DNA of 64,000 bases from Yimella sp. cx-51 (lineage in GTDB: Bacteria; Actinomycetota; Actinomycetes; Actinomycetales; Dermatophilaceae): the NCBI RefSeq assembly GCF_017654605.1, contig NZ_CP072113.1:2790001-2854000 (forward strand), in the 5' to 3' direction. Each line of letters opens with the position of its first letter. Position 1 is the stretch's first letter. The translations under genes were made by a program, and so were the position numbers. The notes below the pieces were generated by a model. The model did no database searches. It saw nothing but the letters and a program-made list of their open reading frames with translations, and was not told the origin of the DNA. This document shows positions 43,091 to 50,807 of this stretch, one piece after another.

Positions 43091-44068
43091 ATGGCCGGCA
43101 AGCAGAGCTCACCCGCCGTCGAACTGGAGGTCGGCGAGCACGCCATCCGCGTCTCCAATCCCGACCGGGTCTACTTCCCCGCGTCCGGCGCCACCAAGCT
43201 CGACCTGGTCAACTACTACCTCTCGGTGGGCGAGGGCATCGTGCGGGCGCTGCGCGATCGTCCGTGCATGCTGCACCGGTTTCCCACCGGCATCACCGGC
43301 GAGAAGGTGCACCAGAAGCGGCTCCCGCGCGGCGCGCCCGACTGGGTCGAGACAGCGCGGGTCTTCTTCCCGCGGTACAAGCGCACCGCCGACGAGCTGT
43401 GCGTCACCGAGTTGGCTTCGGTGATCTGGGCGGTGCAGATGTCGACCGTCGAGTTCCACCCGTGGAATTCGCGCGTGCCGGAGATCGAGAAGCCGGACGA
43501 GTGGCGCATCGACCTCGACCCGATGCCCGACTGCCCGTTCGACCGCACCCGCCGCGTCGCGGACGTGTGTTGGGAGCTGTTGGACGAGTTGGGCATTCGC
43601 GGTTTCCCCAAGACCAGCGGCGGTTCGGGCCTGCACATCTACGTGCGGATCGAGCAGGAGTGGGTCTTCAAGGATGTCCGGCGTGCGGCGCTGGCCTTCG
43701 CCCGCGAGGTGGAACGGCGAGCGCCCGACGACGTGACCACAACCTGGTGGCGCAAGGACCGCGACCCCTCGATGCTCTTCGTCGACTACAACCAGAACGC
43801 CCGCGATCACACAATGGCCTCGGCGTACTCGGTGCGTGGCAACCCCGACGCGACGGTCTCCACCCCGTTCGACTGGCCCGAACTCGCCGACCTCGACCCG
43901 CGCGACTTCACCATCGCGACCGTGCCCGAGCGGTTCGCCAAGCTCGGTGACCTGACCGCCGAGATCGACGACGTCGCGTTCAGCCTCGAGCCGCTGTTGG
44001 AGTGGGCCGACCGCGACGAGCGGGACGGCAAGGAGACGCCACCCGAGCCCGACGCCGACTCGGACTAA
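43091..44068 (+). CDS. Stand-alone LigD-type polymerase/primase domain
   Basis: A 325-residue archaeo-eukaryotic-primase-like polymerase of the LigD PolDom family, which fills gaps and adds nucleotides during non-homologous end joining. The metal-binding acidic motif is RIDLDPMPDCPFD, with the phosphate-binding GFPKTSGGSGLHIYV before the third acid region (MLFVDYNQNARDHTMASAYS). No ligase or nuclease domain is attached, so it corresponds to the separate PolD proteins of actinobacteria. ATG 43091 was preferred over 43022, as residues before it look non-homologous. Ku and ligase genes must lie elsewhere. Confidence 0.88.
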   Translation: MAGKQSSPAVELEVGEHAIRVSNPDRVYFPASGATKLDLVNYYLSVGEGIVRALRDRPCMLHRFPTGITGEKVHQKRLPRGAPDWVETARVFFPRYKRTADELCVTELASVIWAVQMSTVEFHPWNSRVPEIEKPDEWRIDLDPMPDCPFDRTRRVADVCWELLDELGIRGFPKTSGGSGLHIYVRIEQEWVFKDVRRAALAFAREVERRAPDDVTTTWWRKDRDPSMLFVDYNQNARDHTMASAYSVRGNPDATVSTPFDWPELADLDPRDFTIATVPERFAKLGDLTAEIDDVAFSLEPLLEWADRDERDGKETPPEPDADSD

Positions 44069-44130
44069 GCCGCTACGGGGCGGCCCGTGGACGCGTCCCA
44101 CTCAACGTCCGATCCCCGCGCGCCTCACAC

Positions 44131-44217
44131 AAACGCGGCCCTTCTTCGCAGGCGCGCTAGCTGCAACCGCCGCGGATGCGAACAGCCGCCGCGGATCCCG
44201 CTGGAACGGCCGCGTTT
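44131..44217. repeat. Inverted repeat AAACGCGGCC...GGCCGCGTTT
   Basis: AAACGCGGCC (44131-44140) pairs with GGCCGCGTTT (44208-44217). The 67-base spacer carries CCGCCGCGGAT twice (44167 and 44186 region). It lies between the polymerase stop and the ferredoxin stop, so it is probably a terminator for convergent transcripts. Confidence 0.6.
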
Positions 44218-44230
44218 GGTCCTCAGCGCG

Positions 44231-44539
44231 TCACCGGACGCCGAGCCGGAGCGCCGCCACCGGGCACAGCCGGACGGCGGTGCGGCCGAGGTCAGCGTCG
44301 ACTTCCTGGGCGTGGACGACGGGGTAGCCCCATTCGTCCAGCGAGACCTGCTCGGGCAGAAGGGCTGCGCAGAGTCCGTGGCCGGTGCAGGCGATGCGGT
44401 CGATGTGCAGCGTGGCCGAGTCGGACGAGCGCTCAGACCCGAAGCTCGTGGGAAGAGGCGACAAACCGGACGCAAATGGCACGTCCGCACGGCGTGTCGC
44501 GTACGTTTTGCGTCCGGTTTGTGACCCAGGCGCAGTCAT
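44231..44539 (-). CDS. [3Fe-4S]-type ferredoxin with a palindrome-encoded N-terminal insert
   Basis: A 102-residue protein whose C-terminal 60 residues are a small ferredoxin: C51-TGHGL-C57, then C92-P, the three-cysteine pattern of [3Fe-4S] actinobacterial ferredoxins. The ATG at 44539 overlaps the NuoF-like gene's stop (ATGA) and has a perfect GGAGG 5 bases upstream, so the start is well supported. Residues 6-26 are encoded by a 62-base palindrome (44461-44522), which looks like an in-frame insertion since related ferredoxins begin shortly before the first cysteine motif. It is the last gene of the five-gene electron-transfer operon and likely passes electrons to or from the NuoF-like protein. 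Confidence 0.82.
   Translation of the reverse strand: MTAPGSQTGRKTYATRRADVPFASGLSPLPTSFGSERSSDSATLHIDRIACTGHGLCAALLPEQVSLDEWGYPVVHAQEVDADLGRTAVRLCPVAALRLGVR
44461..44522. repeat. Palindrome inside the ferredoxin reading frame
   Basis: ACAAACCGGACGCAAA (44461-44476) pairs perfectly with TTTGCGTCCGGTTTGT (44507-44522) over 16 bases with a 30-base loop. On the minus strand it is read through in frame as part of the ferredoxin N-terminus. Confidence 0.8.
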
Positions 44540-45654
44540 GCCGACCTCCGCAGGGGTGCCGTCGCGGTGTGGATTGGTCCGGTGACGGCGCTGAACTGGC
44601 AGCCGATGCTCTGATGGGCGCGCAACTCCGCACCGAAGACCTGCAGTGCGCTGGCGACGAATCGGCCCACCCCGTCGGGGAATCGGCATGCGCCTCGTCC
44701 GGGCAACAAGCCAACTCGCCCGGAGAGCCTGTCGAGGACGTCCGAGCCTCCGGTGCCGCCTACGAGCGCGTCGAGGTCTTCGGAGATGGCCGGAAGACCA
44801 AATATGCACGGGCCGCATTGACCGGCTGATTCGCCTGCCGCGTAGCGCACGAGCGCGCTGATCTCGACCCATGGGCAGGTGTCGGCGGGCAGGACGCGGA
44901 TGACGCCGGGGCCGAGGAAGAGTCCGTGAGGGGTCAGGTCGCGACCGGACCAGGTCATGGACGAAACATCCTTGGCCGCGACGAAGCCGCCGCCGAGCCC
45001 GCCGATGTTGAGGGCGAGGTAGTCGCGATCCATACCGGCGCGAGCGAGCAACGAGGTGATCGGCTCACCGGCGGCGGTCGGGAGCACGACCGGTGGCCGC
45101 CCGACGGCCGACACGGTCACCAGTCGCGGGCCGGGCTCGTCCGCGGTGCCGAACGATCGGAACCATCCGACGCCGCTGGCCACGATGCGTCCGGCCAACC
45201 ACACCGTCTCGGCGTTCAGCACAAGGGTCGGTTCGAGCGGCTTTTCCTGCGCGGTCTGTCCGCCGGCAGCAATGGGGTATCGCTTGGTCACCGGCCGGGC
45301 CGGGTTGCCGTGCAACAGGTTGACCAAGGCCGACTCCTCGGAGGAGACGTAGCGATGCGGCACCTGCAGCACGTCCAGACCGGCTGCGATCAGCAGTCGC
45401 GCCGTCTCCGAATCGCGGTGCGCCGCAAAGATCGGTGTGGTGGAGGTGGCGAAAAGCATTGCGCCGTCGATGAGTTCGCGTAGTTGGTGACGCACGATCC
45501 AGGCGTCCTTCGCGGCGCCGATCTCGCCGTCGCAGGCGTTCACGATGAGCCGGGCACGGTGATCCTGCGCCAGACGCACCTTCCGGGCGGTGCTGAAGGC
45601 GGCGCCGCCGCGGCCGGTCAGACCGGCTTCTTCGATGAGTTCGACGATGTTCAT
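44536..45654 (-). CDS. NuoF-like NADH-dehydrogenase 51-kDa-type protein
   Basis: A 372-residue homologue of complex I subunit NuoF and related SLBB proteins. The N-terminus has the FMN/NADH motif (GLTGRGGAAFSTARK, then NACDGEIGAAKD), followed by an SLBB-like region (about 190-250). The C-terminal Fe-S site has GESAGQC280-GPC283 and C323; the first cysteine of the usual NuoF cluster is alanine. No NuoE or NuoG gene is nearby, so it is not part of complex I. ATG 45654 overlaps the upstream stop (ATGA), and the ferredoxin gene overlaps its own stop. It probably moves electrons between NAD(P)H, flavin and the ferredoxin. Confidence 0.85.
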   Translation of the reverse strand: MNIVELIEEAGLTGRGGAAFSTARKVRLAQDHRARLIVNACDGEIGAAKDAWIVRHQLRELIDGAMLFATSTTPIFAAHRDSETARLLIAAGLDVLQVPHRYVSSEESALVNLLHGNPARPVTKRYPIAAGGQTAQEKPLEPTLVLNAETVWLAGRIVASGVGWFRSFGTADEPGPRLVTVSAVGRPPVVLPTAAGEPITSLLARAGMDRDYLALNIGGLGGGFVAAKDVSSMTWSGRDLTPHGLFLGPGVIRVLPADTCPWVEISALVRYAAGESAGQCGPCIFGLPAISEDLDALVGGTGGSDVLDRLSGRVGLLPGRGACRFPDGVGRFVASALQVFGAELRAHQSIGCQFSAVTGPIHTATAPLRRSA

Positions 45655-46217
45655 GACCATTCCTGGGCGTTGACGAGGACGCGACGTTGCGCGTAGGGAG
45701 AGGTGCGCAGCAGGCGCATGGCGATGGCGGCGAGTCCGGCGGCGGCGCAGGCCACGGTGGTCCAGAGCAGGATGGGCTGATCGGCGCTGCTCATGCCGAC
45801 GCCGTGCGCGATCGCCATCGGCCACAGCGCGTAGGTGAGCAGGTGCACTGCGCGCCATGCCTTGCGGGACAACCGGTTTCGCAGCAGTGAGGTGCCAATG
45901 ACGGCGATGAGGACGTCGAGCGCCAGCGTGCCGAGACCCACCCAGAGGGTTTCGTACCCGGCGGTGAAGGGGATGACGACGCTGAGCCAGGTGATGTCGA
46001 CGTAGCCGGTGCTGATTGCGGTGACGATGTGCAGCAGCAGGAAGATCGTCATGCCGAGGGCCATGCTGCGATGCAGACCCATCACCAGCGCACGGTTGCG
46101 CACCTGGCCTGCCATGCGCGACGCGGTGGCCATGCCGAGGACGAAGACCACCGTCATCGCGACCATGCTCACCGCACCCGAGGCACGGGAGATGAACCAG
46201 AGATCCGTGTGGCTCAT
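45651..46217 (-). CDS. Nox/ferric-reductase-like b-type cytochrome membrane protein
   Basis: A 188-residue membrane protein with about six helices. Two helices carry histidine pairs with the spacing of ferric reductases and Nox enzymes: H49-x13-H63 (LHRSMALGMTIFLLLH) and H125-x12-H138 (VHLLTYALWPMAIAH). These can bind two stacked haems across the membrane. There is no C-terminal FAD/NAD domain, so electrons must come from separate proteins, here the NuoF-like protein and ferredoxin. Both ends overlap neighbours (ATGA). It would carry electrons outward to a flavin placed by the ApbE enzyme. Confidence 0.87.
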   Translation of the reverse strand: MSHTDLWFISRASGAVSMVAMTVVFVLGMATASRMAGQVRNRALVMGLHRSMALGMTIFLLLHIVTAISTGYVDITWLSVVIPFTAGYETLWVGLGTLALDVLIAVIGTSLLRNRLSRKAWRAVHLLTYALWPMAIAHGVGMSSADQPILLWTTVACAAAGLAAIAMRLLRTSPYAQRRVLVNAQEWS

Positions 46218-47116
46218 GCCGCGCTCCGTTCCGGTGCCCAGCGCGGGGTGTGCACCCGACGTCCGTCCTGGGCGATCAGCAGCGCAGGGATGCCCCGCTG
46301 CGCCAGCCACTCGGGCGCTTCATGAGCCAGGACGATCGCCGCCGTACTGGCAGCGTTCGCCTCGACCGCACTGGCTCCGGCGCAGGTGACCTGTACCCAC
46401 ACCGGCTCGGCCGGCTGCCCAGTGCGCGGGTCGATGATGTGGTGCGCGGGTCCGTGGTCGGTATGCCACGAACGCACCTGCGTTGACGAGGTGGCGAAGG
46501 CCTGGTGCCGGGTGCTGATCGTCTGTACCACGCGTCCGTCGGCTGCTTCGACCCCGATCTGCCAGTCGGCGCGCGGCGCGTGGCCGGCCACCGCGATGTC
46601 GCCACCGAGGTTGACCAGGAATCCTCCCCGCAGCCGGTCGGCCAGATCGGCCGCGAGCACATCGGCAGCCCACGCCTTGGCGGATGCCCCGAGATCCAGC
46701 TGGAACCCCTGAGGCATTCGAATGCCCCTGCCGCGCAGGCTGATTCGCTGATAGTCCGGGACGAAGGCGCCAGCGGTTCCCGCGGGTTGATCGATCTGAT
46801 CGATGTCGCGGTCGTAGCCGGCCGCAACCAGCGCCCGTCCGACGGTGGGCGTGACCAGGCCGTCGGTGAGCTCAGCGGTGCGTAGCGCTGCCTTCAGGCA
46901 CGCGCGCAGCAGCGGACTGAGATCGGCGTCCACGTCGTCTCTCCGGGCAGCCCTGTTGAGCGCCGCCAGTTCGGAGTCTTCGCGGAAGCGGGAGGCCACC
47001 AGGTCGACGTCCTGTACGAACGCCTCGGTGATCTGCTGGACGGCCGGGAGCACGTCGTCGTCGGTCATCACCACGTGGATGCGGGTGGTCCAGGCGTGCA
47101 GACGCAGAGACCTCAT
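46214..47116 (-). CDS. apbE: FAD:protein FMN transferase (ApbE)
   Basis: A 300-residue flavinyl transferase that attaches FMN from FAD to a threonine or serine of a target protein outside the cytoplasm. Typical motifs are FQLDLGASAKAWAADVLAAD, LVNLGGDIAVAG and HHIIDPRTGQPAEPVWVQVT. I see no clear signal peptide. The start ATG 47116 shares a base with the stop of the Ser-rich gene (TGATG), and its own stop overlaps the cytochrome gene. Its presence implies a flavinylated partner; none with a full FMN-binding domain is encoded in the operon. Confidence 0.9.
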   Translation of the reverse strand: MRSLRLHAWTTRIHVVMTDDDVLPAVQQITEAFVQDVDLVASRFREDSELAALNRAARRDDVDADLSPLLRACLKAALRTAELTDGLVTPTVGRALVAAGYDRDIDQIDQPAGTAGAFVPDYQRISLRGRGIRMPQGFQLDLGASAKAWAADVLAADLADRLRGGFLVNLGGDIAVAGHAPRADWQIGVEAADGRVVQTISTRHQAFATSSTQVRSWHTDHGPAHHIIDPRTGQPAEPVWVQVTCAGASAVEANAASTAAIVLAHEAPEWLAQRGIPALLIAQDGRRVHTPRWAPERSAA

Positions 47117-47430
47117 CAGGACGCTCCAGTGTTGCTGTCGGCCGCGGCGTGAGATGTCGCGACGGCGCCCGAATCGCTGAAAGTGCTGCTCGATGTCGAA
47201 CTGCTGGTGTCGGACGAGCTGGACGAGGAGTCGTCAGAGCTGGTCTGCGCGGAGGTCGACGAGGTGGACGTCGGCGAGGTGCTGCTGGTGGAGGTAGCAG
47301 ACTGCTGATCGGCGTAGGAGCTGGAGAGGTGCAATCCGAGGCCACCGGTGGCAACCACGCCGGCCAACATGGCACCGGCAGTCCACTGGCGGTTGCGATT
47401 GAGCGCCGCTCGTCCGTCGTTCGAGGTCAT
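47116..47430 (-). CDS. Ser-rich membrane-anchored small protein of the electron-transfer operon
   Basis: A 104-residue protein with one N-terminal membrane segment (WTAGAMLAGVVATGGLGLHL) and a long serine/threonine-rich exported tail ending FSDSGAVATSHAAADSNTG. It leads the five-gene operon and overlaps apbE. In related loci this position is often held by an FMN-binding protein, the ApbE target. Here no FMN-binding domain is present, but the C-terminal ATSHAAADS segment is the least repetitive part and could be a modification or docking site. That is a guess. No known family is recognised. Confidence 0.7.
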   Translation of the reverse strand: MTSNDGRAALNRNRQWTAGAMLAGVVATGGLGLHLSSSYADQQSATSTSSTSPTSTSSTSAQTSSDDSSSSSSDTSSSTSSSTFSDSGAVATSHAAADSNTGAS

Positions 47431-47657
47431 CGGAAGTCTCCTTGTAGGTCGTGGTTTTTCGAGCTGCTTCCAGCCTCGAGCGCGTCACTGTGCGGTTCCT
47501 GTGACGACTCGGTGATCGCGCACAGAGGTCACCTCCGCAGCGACAAACCGCCTCCTTGCACCGCGCCGCTGAGCAATGACGCAGCCCGTGTCGAAGCGCG
47601 CCGAGCATGCATGAAGCCGCCGAACATCCGTGGACATTCGGCGGCTTCATGGGTGGG
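47431..47657. promoter_or_regulatory. Promoter region of the electron-transfer operon and upstream terminator
   Basis: These 227 bases lie upstream of the Ser-rich gene. CAAGGAGACTTCCGATG gives a clear ribosome site for it. The distal part carries the hairpin at 47610-47651. No regulator box was identified. Confidence 0.4.
47610..47651 (-). terminator. 15-bp hairpin terminator after the glycosyltransferase gene
   Basis: CATGAAGCCGCCGAA (47610-47624) pairs perfectly with TTCGGCGGCTTCATG (47637-47651) around a 12-base loop. It begins 6 bases downstream of the glycosyltransferase stop on the minus strand and separates that gene from the electron-transfer operon. Confidence 0.75.
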
Positions 47658-48500
47658 TCACCGCTGTGGGTCGAGCACACCTCCTCGTCCCATCCGCACC
47701 CTCACGTCGGCGAGGCGGGTGGAGAGGCGCCGGCGGTCACGGCGCATGCGCCAGACCCCTTCGAGGTCGTCGCGTGCGGTCTTGACGATGTCGACACGAC
47801 TGTCGGGATCGTCGTACCAATCCACCGGCACCTCATGGATTCGCAAGCCGGCGCGCTCGGCGAGCACGAGCAACTCGGTGTCGAAGAACCACGTGGGGTC
47901 TTCCACCAGCGGCAACAGTTCCCTGGCCACGTCGGCGCGGATCGCCTTGAACCCGCACTGGGCGTCCGAGAACTGAGCGCCGAGCGTGCTGCGCAGGATC
48001 AAGTTGTACGACCGAGAAATGAACTCCCTCTTCGTGCCGCGCACCACGTGCGATCCGTGCGCCAGCCGTGAGCCGATCGCCAGATCGGAGTGGCCGGAGG
48101 TGAGCGATGCCACCAGGGGTGCGAGCGCGGACAGGTCGGTCGAGAGATCGACGTCCATGTAGGCCAGCACGAGAGCATCCGACTCCGACCACACCTTCTT
48201 CAGCGCCCGGCCGCGACCCTTTTCCTGCAGGTGCACGACCTCCACCTCGGCGAGTTGTCGAGCCAGAGCCTGTGCCTTGCGCAGCGTGCCATCGGTCGAG
48301 GCGTTGTCGGCGATCGTGATCCGGAAGGGATACACGAAGTGCCGGGTGAGGTGGGCGTGCACCGTGCGCACACTGGCCTCCAGCGCAGCCTCCTCGTTGT
48401 AGACCGGAATCACCACGTCGAGCACCACTGTCTCGGTGATCAGCGACTCGCGGGGGCTCGTGTCGATCTGCTCGGTCGGAGCCTCGATGAGCGTTGTCAT
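47658..48500 (-). CDS. Family 2 glycosyltransferase (polyprenyl-phosphate type)
   Basis: A 280-residue GT2 enzyme without membrane helices. The nucleotide-sugar site is VVIPVYNEEAALEASVRTVH, with the DxD motif in AYMDVDLSTDLSAL and the acceptor region in DAQCGFKAIRADVARELLP. This is the pattern of dolichol/polyprenyl-phosphate mannose or glucose synthases. ATG 48500 has AGGAG at 7 bases. It follows the GT39-type gene by 34 bases and probably makes the lipid-linked sugar donor that the membrane glycosyltransferase uses. Confidence 0.88.
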   Translation of the reverse strand: MTTLIEAPTEQIDTSPRESLITETVVLDVVIPVYNEEAALEASVRTVHAHLTRHFVYPFRITIADNASTDGTLRKAQALARQLAEVEVVHLQEKGRGRALKKVWSESDALVLAYMDVDLSTDLSALAPLVASLTSGHSDLAIGSRLAHGSHVVRGTKREFISRSYNLILRSTLGAQFSDAQCGFKAIRADVARELLPLVEDPTWFFDTELLVLAERAGLRIHEVPVDWYDDPDSRVDIVKTARDDLEGVWRMRRDRRRLSTRLADVRVRMGRGGVLDPQR

Positions 48501-48534
48501 GACCGAATCTCCTTTCGTGTGAACCGAACTCACG

Positions 48535-50640
48535 TCAGTTCGAGGTTGTGGGCTGGGTGAGGTCGTAGAAGGTCTGGCCGCCGATGGTCACGGACTTGAA
48601 GTTCGCGATCACCCAGGCGCTGATCTGCGAGGCGGTGTTCGATCCACCTTGGCTGCCGCCCGTACCGCCACCGGCGAGGAAGTAGTGGATCTTGCCGTCG
48701 GCGACGTACTGCTTGAACTGCGCCAGCGTCGGCGAGGGGTCACTTCCGTTGAAGCCTCCGATGGCCATGACCGGCTCGCCACTTCCGAGCTGCAGTCCGG
48801 CTGCGTTCTGGCTGCCGATGGCCGCTGCGACCCAGGTGTACTTCGACGCGTTCGCCTGCAGCGCGGTGACGACCGCCGTGCTGGGAGTGTTGGCCGAGAG
48901 CAGTCCGCCCATGCCGCCGCCACCTGTGTTGTTCTGGCCCTGGGCGTTGGTCTGCCCACCCTGAGCGCCCGTGGTCGTGCCACCGGTCGTCCCGCCAGGT
49001 GCGGTGGGAGGCGTGCCGGCCTGTCCACCCGGCGCAGTGCCGGTGCCACCAGGAGCCGTGCCACCCGGGGCTCCGCCGCCGCCCGGGCCACCCATGCCAC
49101 CGGTGCTCGGACCGGCAGTGACGATCGAACCCTGGTGACCAGTGCTGAGCGTCGTCCAGCTGTACGCGGCCGGACCAGCCAGTCCCGCAGCGATCGCGCC
49201 GACCAGCACGAGCGGAATCGCCTTGCGGTGCAACCGGTTCAGACCGATCAGCAGGATCGCGGCGGTCAGGCCGATCACCAGCACCGAGATCCGCAGCCAG
49301 TTGCCGTAGGCCGTCGTGCGAGTGAGCAGGACGAAGCCCCAGACCGATGCCGCAGCCGTCGCGGCCGCGAGCACCGCGCCACCGATCCACTTGTCGCGCA
49401 GTTCCCAGGCCTCGGCAGCGCCCATGCCGACCAGCGCCGCGACGGCAGGAGCCAGGGCGACCGTGTAGTACTCGTGGAAGATGCCGGCCATGAAGGAGAA
49501 GGTGAGGCCGGTGACGACGAGCCAGCCACCCCAGACGAGGTAGGCGGCGCGGCGCAGATCAGTGCGGGGACGGCGTCCGCGCAGCACCAGTCCGGCGCCG
49601 AGGAGGATGAGTGCGGAGGGGATGAGCCAGGAGATCTGGCCACCGATCTGGCTGCTGAACATGCGGGTGATGCCGGTCGTGCCCCAGCCGCCACCACCGC
49701 CGACCGAGCCGGTCTCGTTGCCGTTCAGGCGGCCGAGGCCGTTGTAGCCGAAGGTGAGCGAGAGGAAGGAGTTGTCCTGGCTACCCCCGATGTAGGGGCG
49801 CATGGACGCCGGCACCAGCTCGACGATCGCGACCCACCAACCGGCCGACAGCACCATCGTCGCCACGGCGGCGAGTGATCCGATGATCCGGCGGCGCAGC
49901 GTCGTGCGAGCAGCAACCAGGTAGGCGATGCCGAAGAAGGGCACCACGAGCAACACCTGCAGGGTCTTGGTGAGGAAGCCCAGACCGATGAAGACGCCGA
50001 CCAGCATCATCCACTTGGCCGAGCCCTTCTCGATCGAACGCATCGTGGCCCACGCGCCGAGAGCCATCAGCAGGACGAGCAGCGCGTCCGGGTTGTTGAA
50101 GCGGAACATCAGCACGGCCACCGGAGTGAGGGCGAGCACCAGCCCCGATAGCAGCCCGGCGAATGCTCCGAAGTAGCGCTTCACCGTGGCGTGCACGACC
50201 CCGACGGTCGCGACGCCCATCAACACCTGCGGCATGAGGATGGCGAAGGAATTGAGCCCGAAGACCCGCACCGAGAGCGCCATCGCCCACAGCGAGGCCG
50301 GCGGCTTGTCGACGGTGATCGAGTTCGCAGCGTCCGAGGAGCCGTAGAAGAAGGCCTTCCAGCTCTGCGAACCGGCTTGCACCGCAGCCGAATAGAACGA
50401 GTTGGCATAGCCACTGGCGGTGAGGTTGTAGAAGTAGGCAGCGGCGGTGAGCGCTAGGAGCGCGAGGAGCCCCGGACGCGCCCACGCCGGGTCGTCCTGC
50501 GCTCCCCGCCACGCCCGCGACCAGCGCGATTGGTGCGCCTGGGTCGCTTCAACGTCGCGGGAGCGGATGCTTCGCGGAGACCAGAAGCCTGGTCTGTTGG
50601 TCAGGTCTGCGGTGCGCAGCTGCGCGGTAGCGGTATCCAT
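48535..50640 (-). CDS. GT39/ArnT-like membrane glycosyltransferase with exported C-terminal domain
   Basis: A 701-residue enzyme. About 12 helices fill residues 60-500; the first exported loop contains NSFYSAAVQAGSQSWKAFFY and SITVDKPPASLW, the conserved acceptor-donor site of this group. A Gly/Thr/Pro-rich linker follows (about 505-585). The last 115 residues form an exported domain (VTALQANASKYTWVAAAIGS, then VMAIGGFNGSDPSPTLAQFK and TFYDLTQP). It transfers a sugar from a polyprenyl-phosphate donor, probably supplied by the GT2 product, to a wall lipid, polymer or protein. The acceptor is unknown. Confidence 0.87.
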   Translation of the reverse strand: MDTATAQLRTADLTNRPGFWSPRSIRSRDVEATQAHQSRWSRAWRGAQDDPAWARPGLLALLALTAAAYFYNLTASGYANSFYSAAVQAGSQSWKAFFYGSSDAANSITVDKPPASLWAMALSVRVFGLNSFAILMPQVLMGVATVGVVHATVKRYFGAFAGLLSGLVLALTPVAVLMFRFNNPDALLVLLMALGAWATMRSIEKGSAKWMMLVGVFIGLGFLTKTLQVLLVVPFFGIAYLVAARTTLRRRIIGSLAAVATMVLSAGWWVAIVELVPASMRPYIGGSQDNSFLSLTFGYNGLGRLNGNETGSVGGGGGWGTTGITRMFSSQIGGQISWLIPSALILLGAGLVLRGRRPRTDLRRAAYLVWGGWLVVTGLTFSFMAGIFHEYYTVALAPAVAALVGMGAAEAWELRDKWIGGAVLAAATAAASVWGFVLLTRTTAYGNWLRISVLVIGLTAAILLIGLNRLHRKAIPLVLVGAIAAGLAGPAAYSWTTLSTGHQGSIVTAGPSTGGMGGPGGGGAPGGTAPGGTGTAPGGQAGTPPTAPGGTTGGTTTGAQGGQTNAQGQNNTGGGGMGGLLSANTPSTAVVTALQANASKYTWVAAAIGSQNAAGLQLGSGEPVMAIGGFNGSDPSPTLAQFKQYVADGKIHYFLAGGGTGGSQGGSNTASQISAWVIANFKSVTIGGQTFYDLTQPTTSN

Positions 50641-50730
50641 GTGTCACACCGTGCTGCCGGGCCCTATGCGTCTGCTGTGCGCCTGCCCTGCGACTCCTCT
50701 GCACTTCGCCCGACGCTTGAAAACGTTGCT

Positions 50731-50796
50731 GAACCCACTGAGCGGCAGCGAACCTACTGGGTACAGCCAGTAGGTTCGTCGCCGGTCAGTAGGTTC
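50731..50796. terminator. Nested palindrome GAACCTACTG (family B, copy 1)
   Basis: The 10-mer GAACCTACTG and its complement occur in the order A-A-A'-A' (first copy has one change, GAACCCACTG). The inner pair, CGAACCTACTGG (50749-50760) and CCAGTAGGTTCG (50767-50778), has a 6-base loop. It follows the stop of the DUF4352 gene on the minus strand by 12 bases and probably terminates it. The same layout recurs at 53670-53735. Confidence 0.8.
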
Positions 50797-50807
50797 AGCG
50801 CGCGGTG

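Noticed and set aside
47116-47430. ApbE flavinylation motif in the Ser-rich protein (DSGAVAT)
   Set aside because: It resembles the D-x-x-S/T-G/S-A-T pattern only loosely, since the modified Ser/Thr position would be alanine. It was not claimed as an FMN site.
48649-49878. Plus-strand open frame of 409 codons
   Set aside because: Antisense to the GT39-type gene; repetitive Arg/Asp/Gly content and no domain.
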